Position numbers and translations under genes: made by a program. A stretch of DNA of 64,000 nt from Paenibacillus mucilaginosus 3016 (GTDB lineage: Bacteria; Bacillota; Bacilli; Paenibacillales; NBRC-103111), in assembly GCF_000250655.1 (NCBI RefSeq), contig NC_016935.1, positions 5,412,001 to 5,476,000 of the forward strand. Direction: 5' to 3'. Below, piece by piece: positions 18,701 to 24,700 of this stretch (the first letter of the stretch is position 1; each line of letters opens with the position of its first letter). The notes beneath the pieces are model-generated. The model was given only the letters and a program-made list of their open reading frames with translations. It had not been told where the DNA came from and ran no database searches.

Positions 18701-21540
18701 CATTCCTCGATCCGGAAAGGGACCTGGGAGTGCGGCACAATGCGCTGAACGGGCTCGCCCTGCACCATCTCGAAGCGGGTGCGCAGGGATTCGTGTCGGG
18801 AGATCAGCCCCTCGAACGCCTGCTGCAGTCTTGCGCGGTCCAGTGCGCCCTCGGCCAGGATGACGCCCGGCATGTTGTAGCCGGTCTCCCCGCCCTGCAG
18901 GTGGCTGAGCAGGTACAGCCTTTTCTGGGCCGAGGACAGCGGATAATAGTCCCTGGGCTCCGCAGCGGGGATCGCCGTGTAGGCGGCTTCCTCCATGGAC
19001 TCGATCACTGCGGCGAGCGCCTCCACCGTCGGCGAGCGGAACATGTCCCGCAGCGCCAGGGGCCGGCCGAGCTCTTTGTGGACCCGCGCCACGACGGCCG
19101 CCGCCCTCAGCGAGTGCCCGCCGATGTCGAGGAAGTGGTCGGTGACGCCGACCTGCGGCAGCCCGAGCACCTCGGCCCAGATCGCGGCCAGCTTCGCTTC
19201 GAGCTCCGTGCGCGGGGCGACATAGGCCGAGGCGGACTGCACGCTGGCTTCCGGCGCAGGCAGCAGCTTCCGGTCGATCTTGCCGTTCGCGCTCAGCGGC
19301 ATCCGCTCCAGCTGCACGAAGTATGTCGGCACCATGTAGCTTGGCAGCTGCGCGGTGAGAGCTTCCCGCAGTACGCCCGCGGCGAGCTCCCGGTCTGCGA
19401 CATAGTAGGCGCAGAGCAGCTTCTGCCCGGTCTCGTCCTCCCGCGCCGTCACGACCGCTTCCAGCACGCCTTCCACGTCCAGCACCGCCGACTCGACTTC
19501 GCCGAGCTCGATCCGGTAGCCGCGGATTTTGACCTGGTGGTCGATCCGGCCGAGGTACTCGATGTTCCCGTCCGGCAGCCAGCGCGTCAGGTCCCCCGTG
19601 CGGTACATGCGGGCCCCCGGCACGAGAGGATCGGCGGCGAACTTCTCGGCGTTCAGCTCCGGCCGGTTCAGGTAGCCTCTGGCCACCTGGACGCCGGCGA
19701 TGCAGAGCTCGCCCGCCACGCCGACCGGCTGCAGCTGGGTCGTGCCTTCCTTCATCACGTACAGCCGCGTGTTCCAGACCGGCCGGCCGATCGGCACCAT
19801 CGCGTACGGCTGGTCCGGTTCGCAGTCGAAGTACGACACGTCGACCGTCGCTTCCGTCGGGCCGTACAGGTTGATAAGCCGCGCGCCGCGCACCTTCGAG
19901 ACGCTGGCCTGGAAACGCGCCACGTGCTGCGGCGGCAGGGCTTCCCCGCTGGCGAACACCTGCGTGAGCGATGCCAGCTTGCCCGCCAGCACCTCTGGCG
20001 CAAGCCCTTCGGCGTAGTCCAGGAACGTGTGCAGCATCGCCGGCACGAAGTGCATTGTCGTAATGCTGTAACGCTCGATGGCTTCCAGGATTTGCGCCGG
20101 GTTCTTCTCCCCGCCCGGTGTCAGCAGGCACACCTTGGAGCCGACCATCCCCCACCAGAACAGCTCCCAGACGGAGACGTCGAAGGTGAACGCCGTTTTT
20201 TGCAGGATGGTGTCGTCCGCGCCGATCGGGTACTTCTCATGCATCCACAGGATGCGGTTCACAGCCGACGTGTGCTCGATCAGCACGCCTTTCGGCTTGC
20301 CGGTCGAACCCGAGGTATAGATGACGTAGGCTGCATCCTGCGGGCCGGCTGCGGCCGGCACAAGGTTGGACTCTTCGCCGCTGTACACGTTCGGGTCGTT
20401 CAGGTTCACGACCACGCCGTCATACTCCTGAGGCACGCCTGACAGGAACCGCTCCTGCGTGAGCAGCACCTTCGAGCCCGAATCCTCGAGGATGTAGCGG
20501 ATGCGCTCCTCCGGATAATCCGGGGCCACCGGCACGTAGGCTCCGCCGGCCTTCAGGATCGCGTAGATGCCCACAATCATCTCCAGCGACCGCTCGGTCA
20601 TGACCGCCGCTCTCGCATCCGGTCCGATGCCGGCCGCCTGCAGCGTGCGGGCCAGCGCATTCGCGCGGGCGTTGAGCTCGCCGTACGTCAGCGACGCGTC
20701 TTCGAACAGCACCGCCGTGCGTTCCGGCGTCCGAGCCGCCTGCTCCTCGAACAGGGAGATAATCGTCGCCTCCTGCGGGTACTCGGCCACCGTGTCGTTG
20801 AATGCACCGAGGATCTGCCCGCGCTCCTCCTCCGACATCATTTCCAAGACGCCGAGCTCCTGCGACGGATTCCCCAGCGCTTCCGCCATCAGGGCATACA
20901 GATGCTTCGCCATCCGCACCACGGCCTCTTCTTCATAGAGCCCGCTGTGGTACACGATGTCCAGCTTCAGAGCTTCCTCCGTCTCCGTGAAGCGGAACTG
21001 AAGATCCGACACGATGGACTCCGACGCATCCGCCGGGTTCATCCGGTCGAACGAGACGAGCGTATGGAGCACAGGAGCGCCCTCCGGAGTGTACTCCACA
21101 TCCAGCTCCCCGGCCATCGCCTGAAAAGCAACATTCTGGTTCGCCACCGCTTCGCGCACCGTCCCGCTCACCTGCCCGAGGAACGTTCGGAACGAAGCGG
21201 TGCCGTCAACCGGAAGCTTGTATAGAATTACGTCGTTCAGCTGGCGGCTGCCCGCTGTCCGGACGGCCGGGGCCGCGACGATGACGGTTTCTTCCTGCGT
21301 ATAGCGGTGGAGCAGACAGGATACGGCCGCAACAAGCAGCGTATAGACTGCTGCCGGCGTTCCCTGGGTTACCGCACGGATGCGTTCGGAGACCGCCTGC
21401 GGCACCGTACTCTCGCTGGCTCCAATAGCTGCCGGCGTGAGGCTTCCCGCGCTTCTCCAATCGGCCTTGCTGTATGGCAGGCAGGTGATCCGCTGCCCCT
21501 TTTGAAATGCTCCGTTCCAGTAAGCTCTTGCCTTCTTCAT
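6712..21540 (-). CDS. Non-ribosomal peptide synthetase, second subunit (4 modules)
   Basis: An intact 4,942-residue NRPS with no frameshift. It starts at ATG 21540, with AGGGTGGGAT upstream. Domains: orphan condensation C-lobe (1-235), A (245-755), T (near 812), C (860-1295), A (1305-1815), T (near 1870), E (1915-2370), C (2385-2835), A (2845-3335), T (near 3380), C (3435-3860), A (3870-4380), T (near 4433), and a complete C at the end (4490-4920). It adds residues 6-9: Ser, D-Dab, X, Ser. Condensation subtypes agree with the epimerase layout: HHILMDGWCLSL follows the E domain, while HHIISDG and HHIVSDG forms follow L-residue modules. A complete C at the C-terminus with an orphan C-lobe on the next protein is repeated at both subunit boundaries. 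Cytoplasmic megasynthase; carriers need phosphopantetheinylation by an enzyme not present here. Confidence 0.97.
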   Translation of the reverse strand: MKKARAYWNGAFQKGQRITCLPYSKADWRSAGSLTPAAIGASESTVPQAVSERIRAVTQGTPAAVYTLLVAAVSCLLHRYTQEETVIVAAPAVRTAGSRQLNDVILYKLPVDGTASFRTFLGQVSGTVREAVANQNVAFQAMAGELDVEYTPEGAPVLHTLVSFDRMNPADASESIVSDLQFRFTETEEALKLDIVYHSGLYEEEAVVRMAKHLYALMAEALGNPSQELGVLEMMSEEERGQILGAFNDTVAEYPQEATIISLFEEQAARTPERTAVLFEDASLTYGELNARANALARTLQAAGIGPDARAAVMTERSLEMIVGIYAILKAGGAYVPVAPDYPEERIRYILEDSGSKVLLTQERFLSGVPQEYDGVVVNLNDPNVYSGEESNLVPAAAGPQDAAYVIYTSGSTGKPKGVLIEHTSAVNRILWMHEKYPIGADDTILQKTAFTFDVSVWELFWWGMVGSKVCLLTPGGEKNPAQILEAIERYSITTMHFVPAMLHTFLDYAEGLAPEVLAGKLASLTQVFASGEALPPQHVARFQASVSKVRGARLINLYGPTEATVDVSYFDCEPDQPYAMVPIGRPVWNTRLYVMKEGTTQLQPVGVAGELCIAGVQVARGYLNRPELNAEKFAADPLVPGARMYRTGDLTRWLPDGNIEYLGRIDHQVKIRGYRIELGEVESAVLDVEGVLEAVVTAREDETGQKLLCAYYVADRELAAGVLREALTAQLPSYMVPTYFVQLERMPLSANGKIDRKLLPAPEASVQSASAYVAPRTELEAKLAAIWAEVLGLPQVGVTDHFLDIGGHSLRAAAVVARVHKELGRPLALRDMFRSPTVEALAAVIESMEEAAYTAIPAAEPRDYYPLSSAQKRLYLLSHLQGGETGYNMPGVILAEGALDRARLQQAFEGLISRHESLRTRFEMVQGEPVQRIVPHSQVPFRIEEWEASEEEAAGLIEAFVRPFDLAEAPLLRVGLITLTPERHLLLFDMHHIISDGVSLSVLVEEFARFYQGLAPAPLRIQYKDYAVWEQDRLQSELLRKQEAFWLDQFRGELPTLDLPADYVRPAVQSFEGGRIEFRIGSEAVSGLKQLAARSGSTLFMVLLAAYTALLHKYTGQEDVVVGVPVAGRGQTELEPIIGMFVNTLAIRQAPASEKTFLGYLGEVKEGALAAFEHGEYPFEALVEKLQLKRDLSRSPLFDTMFELKHAAGPEPQLEGLRFTPYPGEHKTSKFDLSLEAMEAEDGGELRCSFEYAASLFRPETVERMACHLVQLVESAVRDPESKLSELGMVTEYERSQLLDEFNPAVPQADLAEPFHLHFERQAQLTPDHPAVGDRDRTLTYRELDQRAGALAARLRKLGVGREKLVGILAERSVDLLVAVLAIWKAGGAYVPLDPDYPAERIAYMLEDSGAEVLLTQSGLSGPFAEAEAAGEGLRHVLHLDDESVYESGGEALRVGNINEPQDLAYVIYTSGTTGRPKGVMIEHRSLVNTALAYRREYRLTEFPVRLLQLASFSFDVFTGDIARTLLNGGTMFICPKEDRIDPERLYGWIRDRRITMFESTPALIIPFMEHAAAGGHDVSSLQLLITSSDACGVRDYRNLQMRFGGQVRIINAYGVTEAAIDSSFYDEPLEKLPASGNVPIGRAYLNARFYIVDSGLKPVPVGVAGELCIGGPGVARGYLNRPDLTAEKFVENPFCPGERMYRSGDLARWMADGHVDFIGRIDHQVKIRGYRIELGEIETAMLRYPGVRQAVVIDRTDERGQKYLCGYAAGDEGLDLGALQRELQQTLPSHMVPSRFLRLDRLPLTPNGKIDRKALPVPEAGSAVPQNAYAAPRNAVEETLVSIWQGLLGGGPVGIHDSFFELGGDSIKALQVSSRLYQAGYRLEMKDLFQHPTAAALSPLIRPLARMADQGEVSGEVPLTPIQRWFFEQRYADAHHHNQAVMLYRPEGFDEEALRRAAAAIAVHHDTLRTIYREAGDGTAAWNRSTAEGELFSLEVVSFEASEDLAARVEAEAERVQASIDLENGPLFKLGLFRCPDGDHLLIAVHHLVVDGVSWRILFEDLTEAYGQAAGGEAVRLPAKTDAFRTWAEGLMQYADSPAAAREHAYWQELEQLERAPLPKDAVQPDPQHGDNEKVTVQWTPEETELLLKGAHHAYGTEINDLLLTALGMAVHRWSGLERIWVTLEGHGREAILPDLDISRTVGWFTSQYPVALEMPADAETGQRIKEVKETLRGVPGKGIGYGIWRYLSEAGRSSDAFQPEPEIAFNYLGQFDEELESGAFSVSPYGAGREISPRAARTYPLEINGLTSGGSLYLTLSYSRGQYRQETIEGLAGELQRCLSEILAHCAARQTAELTPSDLTLRGMTIPELEELVRSTAEIGEVEDAYLLTPMQQGMLFHALMDANSGAYFEQSTFDLLGHFDLDKFELSVESLVRRHEIFRSNVYTGWRERPLQVIFRSKTGLFRRVDLRGMSGAEQQEAIGRITREDQERGFDLTRDPLMRVTVLRTGDESYRFIWSTHHILMDGWCLSLVTEEVFEYYGALLEGREPKLAPVTPYSRYAEWLEEQDKEQASGYWAGYLAGYETQTLLPTGRPQGRVQDQTKDEAFRSRYCDFSRELTAGMDRFAKRHGVTLNTLLQTVWGLLLQRYNGTGDVVFGSVVSGRPAEIPGIESMVGLFINTIPVRIRCSGEETFSEMLRRSQEAAAAGYAYETHPLFEIQALTEQKQELIGHIVVFENFPVEEQVEQLGSGDASDFRIVNAGMVEQTNYDFNLIVTPGEQLRIRFEYNESVFDPSAVERISGHLQHLMGQVVADAERKVNELEVVTPAEKETIFGAFNDTAVPSPKEKTIHRLLEEQAELTPEAEAVVYEGERLTYRELNGLANRLARRLREAGVGRETLVGLMAERSLEMFVGLFGILKAGGAYVPIDPEYPEERIRYMLEDSGTKVLLTQSRLEEQAADAGTVLLLDEEGTYHEDESNLEPLGGADDLAYVIYTSGTTGKPKGVMVEHHGLTNLKVYFDQVLKLGAQDKIVQFASLSFDAACWEIYGALFTGAALYVPASSTILNYRLFEQYMQENGITMAALPPTYAVYLEPDTMPALRILFTAGSASSVELVGKWKDRLAYYNGYGPTENSIATTIWPVSEDPDADKGIVSIGRPMPNQHVYVIDPLGHLAPVGVAGELCVAGAGLARGYLDRPELTDEKFVVSRFSGERMYRTGDLARWMEDGRLEYLGRIDHQVKIRGYRIELGEIEAQLLKSSSVQETIVLAREDGHGQQELCAYFVAEELLRVSELRALLAAELPGYMVPTHFMQLEAMPLTPNGKIDRKALPAPEAGGLHSADYHAPRTWMEARLAEMYQQVLGVSSVGVNESFFELGGHSLKATALVSLLHKELGMNVPLKEVFRAPTVEALAEVLSGREQSAYVSIPAAEAAEVYPLSSAQQRMYVLHELEGDHLTYNMPAMMSVEGRLDKDRLQEVFRKLIARHEALRTSFELAEGEPVQRIHAEVPFEVEYRQADDITAGELAARFVRPFDLTRAPLLRVGLVEMAPERFLLLFDTHHIVSDGASMSLLTEEFVRLYEGEALSPLRIQYKDYAAWQQAELQSERMRGHEAFWLDRFSGELPVLAMPTDHPRPAGRAPEGETVAFELGAARSEALRKLAAANGSTLFMTLLAAYTVLLHKYTGQEDIVVGTPVAGRPHADLEPVLGMFVNTLALRHTPAPGKTFRSYLKEVRDGVLQAFEHQDYPFEDLVDRLNLERDLSRSPLFDTLFVMQNADDRGYELPGLLLKPYPREQAAAQFDLTFEAAETPEGLACSFQFASALYKRASIERLAEHFLQLLDGLTQDPQVTLGEADLVTVAERAQILGAFNDTAAEYPREATIISLFEEQAARTPERTAVLFEDTVMTYGELNARANALARTLRSAGVGPDTRAAVMAERSIEMIVGIYAVLKAGGAYVPVAPDYPAERISYILEDSDAAVLLTQERFLTAVPEPYRGVTVNLNDPAVYGQDEYNLVPAAGPHHIAYVIYTSGSTGRPKGVMIEHHSAVNRILWMDHKYGIGPEDTILHKTAFTFDVSVWELFWWGMVGSKVCLLTPGGEKNPSQILEAIERYGITTMHFVPAMLHTFLEYAEGLAPEELAGTLASLRQVFASGEALPPQSVARFQAAVAKLHGARLINLYGPTEATVDVSYFDCEPDGTYGMVPIGRPVWNTQLYILKEGTTRLQPVGVAGELCIAGVQVARGYLNRPELNAEKFVADPFTEGGRMYRTGDLARWLPDGNIEYLGRIDHQVKIRGYRIELGEVESAVLDAEGVLEAVVTAREDETGQKLLCAYYVADRELTAASLREALSARLPGYMVPTYFVQLERMPLSGSGKVDRKRLPAPEASVQSTGEYTAPRTQLEAKLAEIWAAVLRLPQVGVTDNFFEIGGHSLRATTLTAKIRQELGRTVPLREIFQSPTVESLARVLSGMDEAGYAAIPAAPESEYYPVTSAQKRMFILAHLEGGELSYNMPGVFTVEGPLDRGRLEGAFRRLIARHESLRTGFEMRSGEVVQKVYGEVPFELECMQADEAAADTLVRAFVRPFRLDEPPLLRAGLIELAPGRHILMYDTHHIISDGVSSEVMMDELAQFYDGRTPAPLTIQYKDYAVWQQAFVKSERYRQEERYWLDTFAGDLPVLDLPIAYPRPAVRSFEGALYEFEVEQEVTGRLRELAKASGATMYMVLLAAYSVLLSKYSGQEDIIVGTPTAGRQLAELEPLIGMFVGTVALRQYPRRGLTFLDYLSEVKENALQAFEYQGYPFDELVDRLELERDPSRHPLFDTLLVYAEETETEVKTEAQTEARGDEAGAGQDLTFIPYGQEHQVAKFDLSLSLTMKGDQLYGSAEYAVKLFGRSAVEKLVQDLLNLLDEAGREPQRRLEELGGRPAMAMTVDDLRIEAIDFSF
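8190..11270 (-). other. NRPS module 9, C-A-T, predicted Ser
   Basis: Pocket residues read D-V-W-H-F-S-L-V-D (FDVSVWE near 9310, TMHFVPAML near 9180, VFASGEA near 9090, NLYGPTEATVD near 8990), the serine code known from EntF. The carrier has GGHSLRATT and is followed by a condensation domain, so L-Ser. Its adenylation end and carrier (8261-8440) are almost base-identical to those of module 5. Confidence 0.85.
11350..14400 (-). other. NRPS module 8, C-A-T, unassigned bulky residue
   Basis: The condensation domain has HHILMDGWCLSL, fitting a D-residue donor from module 7. Pocket residues read D-A-W-A-F-A-G-I-A (FDAACWE, MAALPPTY, LFTAGSA, NGYGPTENSIA). Compared with the phenylalanine pocket, three positions are smaller (T to A, A to G, C to A), so a larger aromatic residue such as Trp is inferred; I do not recall an exact match. 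The carrier has GGHSLKAT and no epimerase. Confidence 0.6.
14420..18960 (-). other. NRPS module 7, C-A-T-E, predicted D-Dab (or Orn)
   Basis: Pocket residues read D-V-G-E-I-S-A-I-D (FDVFTGD, TMFESTPAL, LLITSSDAC, INAYGVTEAAID), the code I associate with 2,4-diaminobutyrate domains of polymyxin synthetases; ornithine (DVGEIGSID) is the near alternative. The carrier has GGDSIKAL and the epimerase has HHLVVDGVSWRIL, EGHGRE and RTVGWFTSQYP, all intact. Confidence 0.8.
19050..20830 (-). other. NRPS module 6, A-T, predicted Ser
   Basis: Same serine pocket as modules 4 and 9 (D-V-W-H-F-S-L-V-D; FDVSVWE near 20185). The carrier GGHSLRAAA precedes a condensation domain of the L-donor type. The condensation domain for this step is encoded at the end of the preceding gene (about 21790-23080). 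Confidence 0.85.
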
Positions 21541-21643
21541 GAGTATCCCACCCTATTCCCTTGGGGTTAACGATATCTGAGCTATGTATGGTGATGGCCT
21601 TAGGTCTGCAGCCAGGTTCTTCGCTTCTTAATAAAAGATAGCT

Positions 21644-21679
21644 CACAGCGTGCGCGCCCGGCAGGCGCACACGCTTGTG
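21644..21679 (-). other. Large imperfect stem-loop between the first and second NRPS genes
   Basis: CACAAGCGTGTGCGCC pairs imperfectly with GGGCGCGCACGCTGTG around a 4-nt loop, followed on the minus strand by the T-rich stretch AGCTATCTTTTATT. It lies in the 209-bp gap between two NRPS genes. It resembles an intrinsic terminator with a weak U-tract and could attenuate transcription into the downstream subunit. A smaller GAGCGG/CCGCTC hairpin lies beside it (about 21682-21699). Confidence 0.5.
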
Positions 21680-21749
21680 AGGAGCGGCAGGTTCCGCTCG
21701 TATGATGGGTAACCCACTATGGGTTGATGCTGCCGGCCTTCGGACCGGA

Positions 21750-24700
21750 TTAGAAAAGGAACTCTGCGGCTTCCAGCGCTGTCCCGCCGGACAGCCCGAT
21801 CTCTCCGAGCCGCACCTGCGGGTCCTGCGTCACCGCTTCAAGGACTTGGATGAAATCTTCCGCAAGCTTCGTGACCGTGCTTTCCCTGAAGAGCTTCACG
21901 GCGTATTCGAGCGAGCACTCCAGGGCTTCGGCCTCCTCTACGACATACAGGGACAGGTCGAACTTCGCGATATCATAGTCGCGGGCGAGCGGTTTGAAGA
22001 TCAGGTTGTCGACGCGAACTTCTTCGTCCTCCCGGTTCTGCACCACAAGCAGGGTATCGAACAGCGGGCTCCGGCTGTGGTCGCGTGCGCCGCCGAGCTT
22101 CTCCACCAGCTCGTCGAACGGATAATCCTGATGCTCGAAGGCGCCAAGCGCTTCTTCTTTAACTTCCTCCAGATAGGCACGGAACGTCTTCCCTTCTTCC
22201 GGGAACTGGCGGAGGGCCAGCGTATTGACGAACATTCCGATGAGCGGCTCGACGTCCGCTGTCCGTCTTCCGGCAATCGGCGTCCCCACCACAATCTCTT
22301 CCTGCCCGCTGTGGTGCGAGAGCAGGACGGAGTAGGCAGCCAGCATCACCATGAAGAGCGTGGTGCCCGTCTCCTCGGCGAGCCTGCGCAGGGCGGCCGT
22401 CAGCTCTTCCCCGACCGGGAAGGAGAGACGCGCCCCTTCGAAGCTGCGCAGGGCAGGCCGCGGATAGTCGGTCGGCAGATCCAGCGCGGGCAGCTCGCCC
22501 GACAGGCGTTCGAGCCAATAAGCCTCCTGCCCGTCATAGACGCTGCGGCCGGTATCCTGCTGCCATACGGCGTAGTCCTTGTACTGGATGGACAGCGGCG
22601 GCAGCTCACGGCCCTGGTACAGCTCCGTGAATTCGCGGATGAGCGTGCCAAGCGACGCGCCGTCCGAGATGATATGGTGCATATCGAACTGCAGCAGGTG
22701 TTCCTCTTCCCCGAGACGGATCAGCTCCGCCCGCATCAGAGGCGCCTTCGTCAGGTCGAAGGGACGGACAAAACCGTCGATGCGTTCCTGCGCTTCGTCT
22801 TCCTGGGCTTCCGTCATGCTTACGCTGAATTCCACGGAAGGCTCGATCTTCTGCACCGGCTCGCCGTCCACCAGCGGGAAAGAGGTTCGCAGCGTTTCAT
22901 GCCGGGCGATCAACTCGCGGAAGGCATTCTGTACACGCTCCGGATCCAGCGGACCGTCGATGCGCATCACGCTCGGCATGTTATAGCCGGTCTCCCCGCC
23001 TTCCATCTCGCTCAGGATATACAGCCGTTTCTGCGCGGAGGTCACCGGATAGTACTCGGCCGGTGCGGCGGCAGGGATGGACTGGTAGGTGCTGCGTCCG
23101 AGGCCTGCGATCACACGGGCCATCGCCTCGACCGTCGGATGCTGGAACACCTCCTTGAGCGGCAGCTCGACCTCCAGCGTCCGGTGAATCCTCGACACCA
23201 GGGTGGTCGCACGCAGCGAGTGCCCGCCGATCTCGAAGAAGTTGTCGGTGACGCCGACCTGCGGGAGCCGGAGCACGGCGGCCCAGATCTCCGCGAGCTT
23301 CGCCTCCAGCTGCGTGCGGGGTGCGGTGTATTCGCCCGTACTCTGCACGCTTGCTTCCGGAGCGGGCAGCCGCTTGCGGTCGACCTTCCCGCTGCCGCTG
23401 AGCGGCATCCGCTCGAGCTGCATGAAGTGCGTCGGCACCATGTAGCCCGGCAGCTCGGCCGCCAGCAGGGCGCGCAGCTCGCTGACCCGCAGCAGCTCCT
23501 CCGCCACGAAGTAAGCGCAGAGCTCCTGCTGCCCGTGCCCGTCTTCCCTGGCGAGGACAATCGTCTCCTGCACGGAGGCCGCCTTCAGAATCTGGGCCTC
23601 GACTTCACCGAGCTCGATCCGGTAACCGCGGATTTTGACCTGATGGTCGATTCGCCCGAGATACTCGAGCTTGCCGTCCGGCATCCACCGGGCGAGGTCG
23701 CCCGTGCGGTACATCCGCTCCCCGCTGAAGCGGCTTATGACGAACTTCTCGTCCGTCAGCTCCGGCCGGTCCAGATAGCCGCGGGCCAGTCCCGCTCCCG
23801 CGACGCACAGCTCGCCTGCGACACCGACTGGCGCCAGGTGGCCGTGCGGATCGATGACGTACACGTGCTGGTTCGGCATCGGGCGTCCGATGGACACGAT
23901 GCCCTTGTCCGCATCCGGGTCCTCCGACACCGGCCAGATCGTGGTCGCGATCGAGTTCTCGGTCGGGCCGTAGCCGTTGTAGTACGCCACCCGGTCCTTC
24001 CACTTACCGACGAGCTCCACCGATGATGCGGAGCCTGCGGTGAAGAGAATCCGGAGCGCCGGCATCGTGTCCGGCTCAAGATACACCGCGTAGGTCGGCG
24101 GAAGGGCCGCCATCGTGATCCCGTTCTCCTGCATGTACTGCTCGAAGAGACGGTAGTTCATGATGGTGGAAGACGTCGGTACGTACAGCGCCGCACCGGT
24201 GAAGAGGGCGCCGTAGATTTCCCAGCACGCCGCGTCGAACGACAGCGAGGCGAACTGGACGATCCGGTCCTGCGTCCCCAGCTTCAGCACCTCGTCAAAA
24301 TACACCTTGAGGTTCGTCAGGCCGTGATGCTCGACCATGACGCCTTTCGGCTTGCCCGTCGTACCGGACGTGTAGATGACATACGCCAGGTCGTCCGCCC
24401 CGCAGACCGCTTCCAGGTTCGATCCGTCTTCGTGGTACAGATCGGCGTCTTCCAGCAGAAGCACGGTCTCCGCTCCTGCCGCCTGCTCGATCAGGCTGCG
24501 CTGCGTCAGCATCAGCTTTGTGCCCGAGTCCTCCAGCATGTAGCGGATGCGCTCCGCCGGATACTCCGGATCGATCGGCACATACGCCCCGCCGGCCTTC
24601 AGGATGCCGAAGAGTCCGATGAACATCTCGAGCGACCGCTCGGACATCAGACCGACGAGCGTGTCGCGTCCGACGCCCGCTTCACGCAGGGTGCGCGCCA

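Noticed and set aside
16807..20442. A 1,211-residue plus-strand frame
   Set aside because: Opposite the intact second NRPS subunit; composition follows the reverse complement of repeated NRPS motifs and the repeated modules give repeated shadow peptides.
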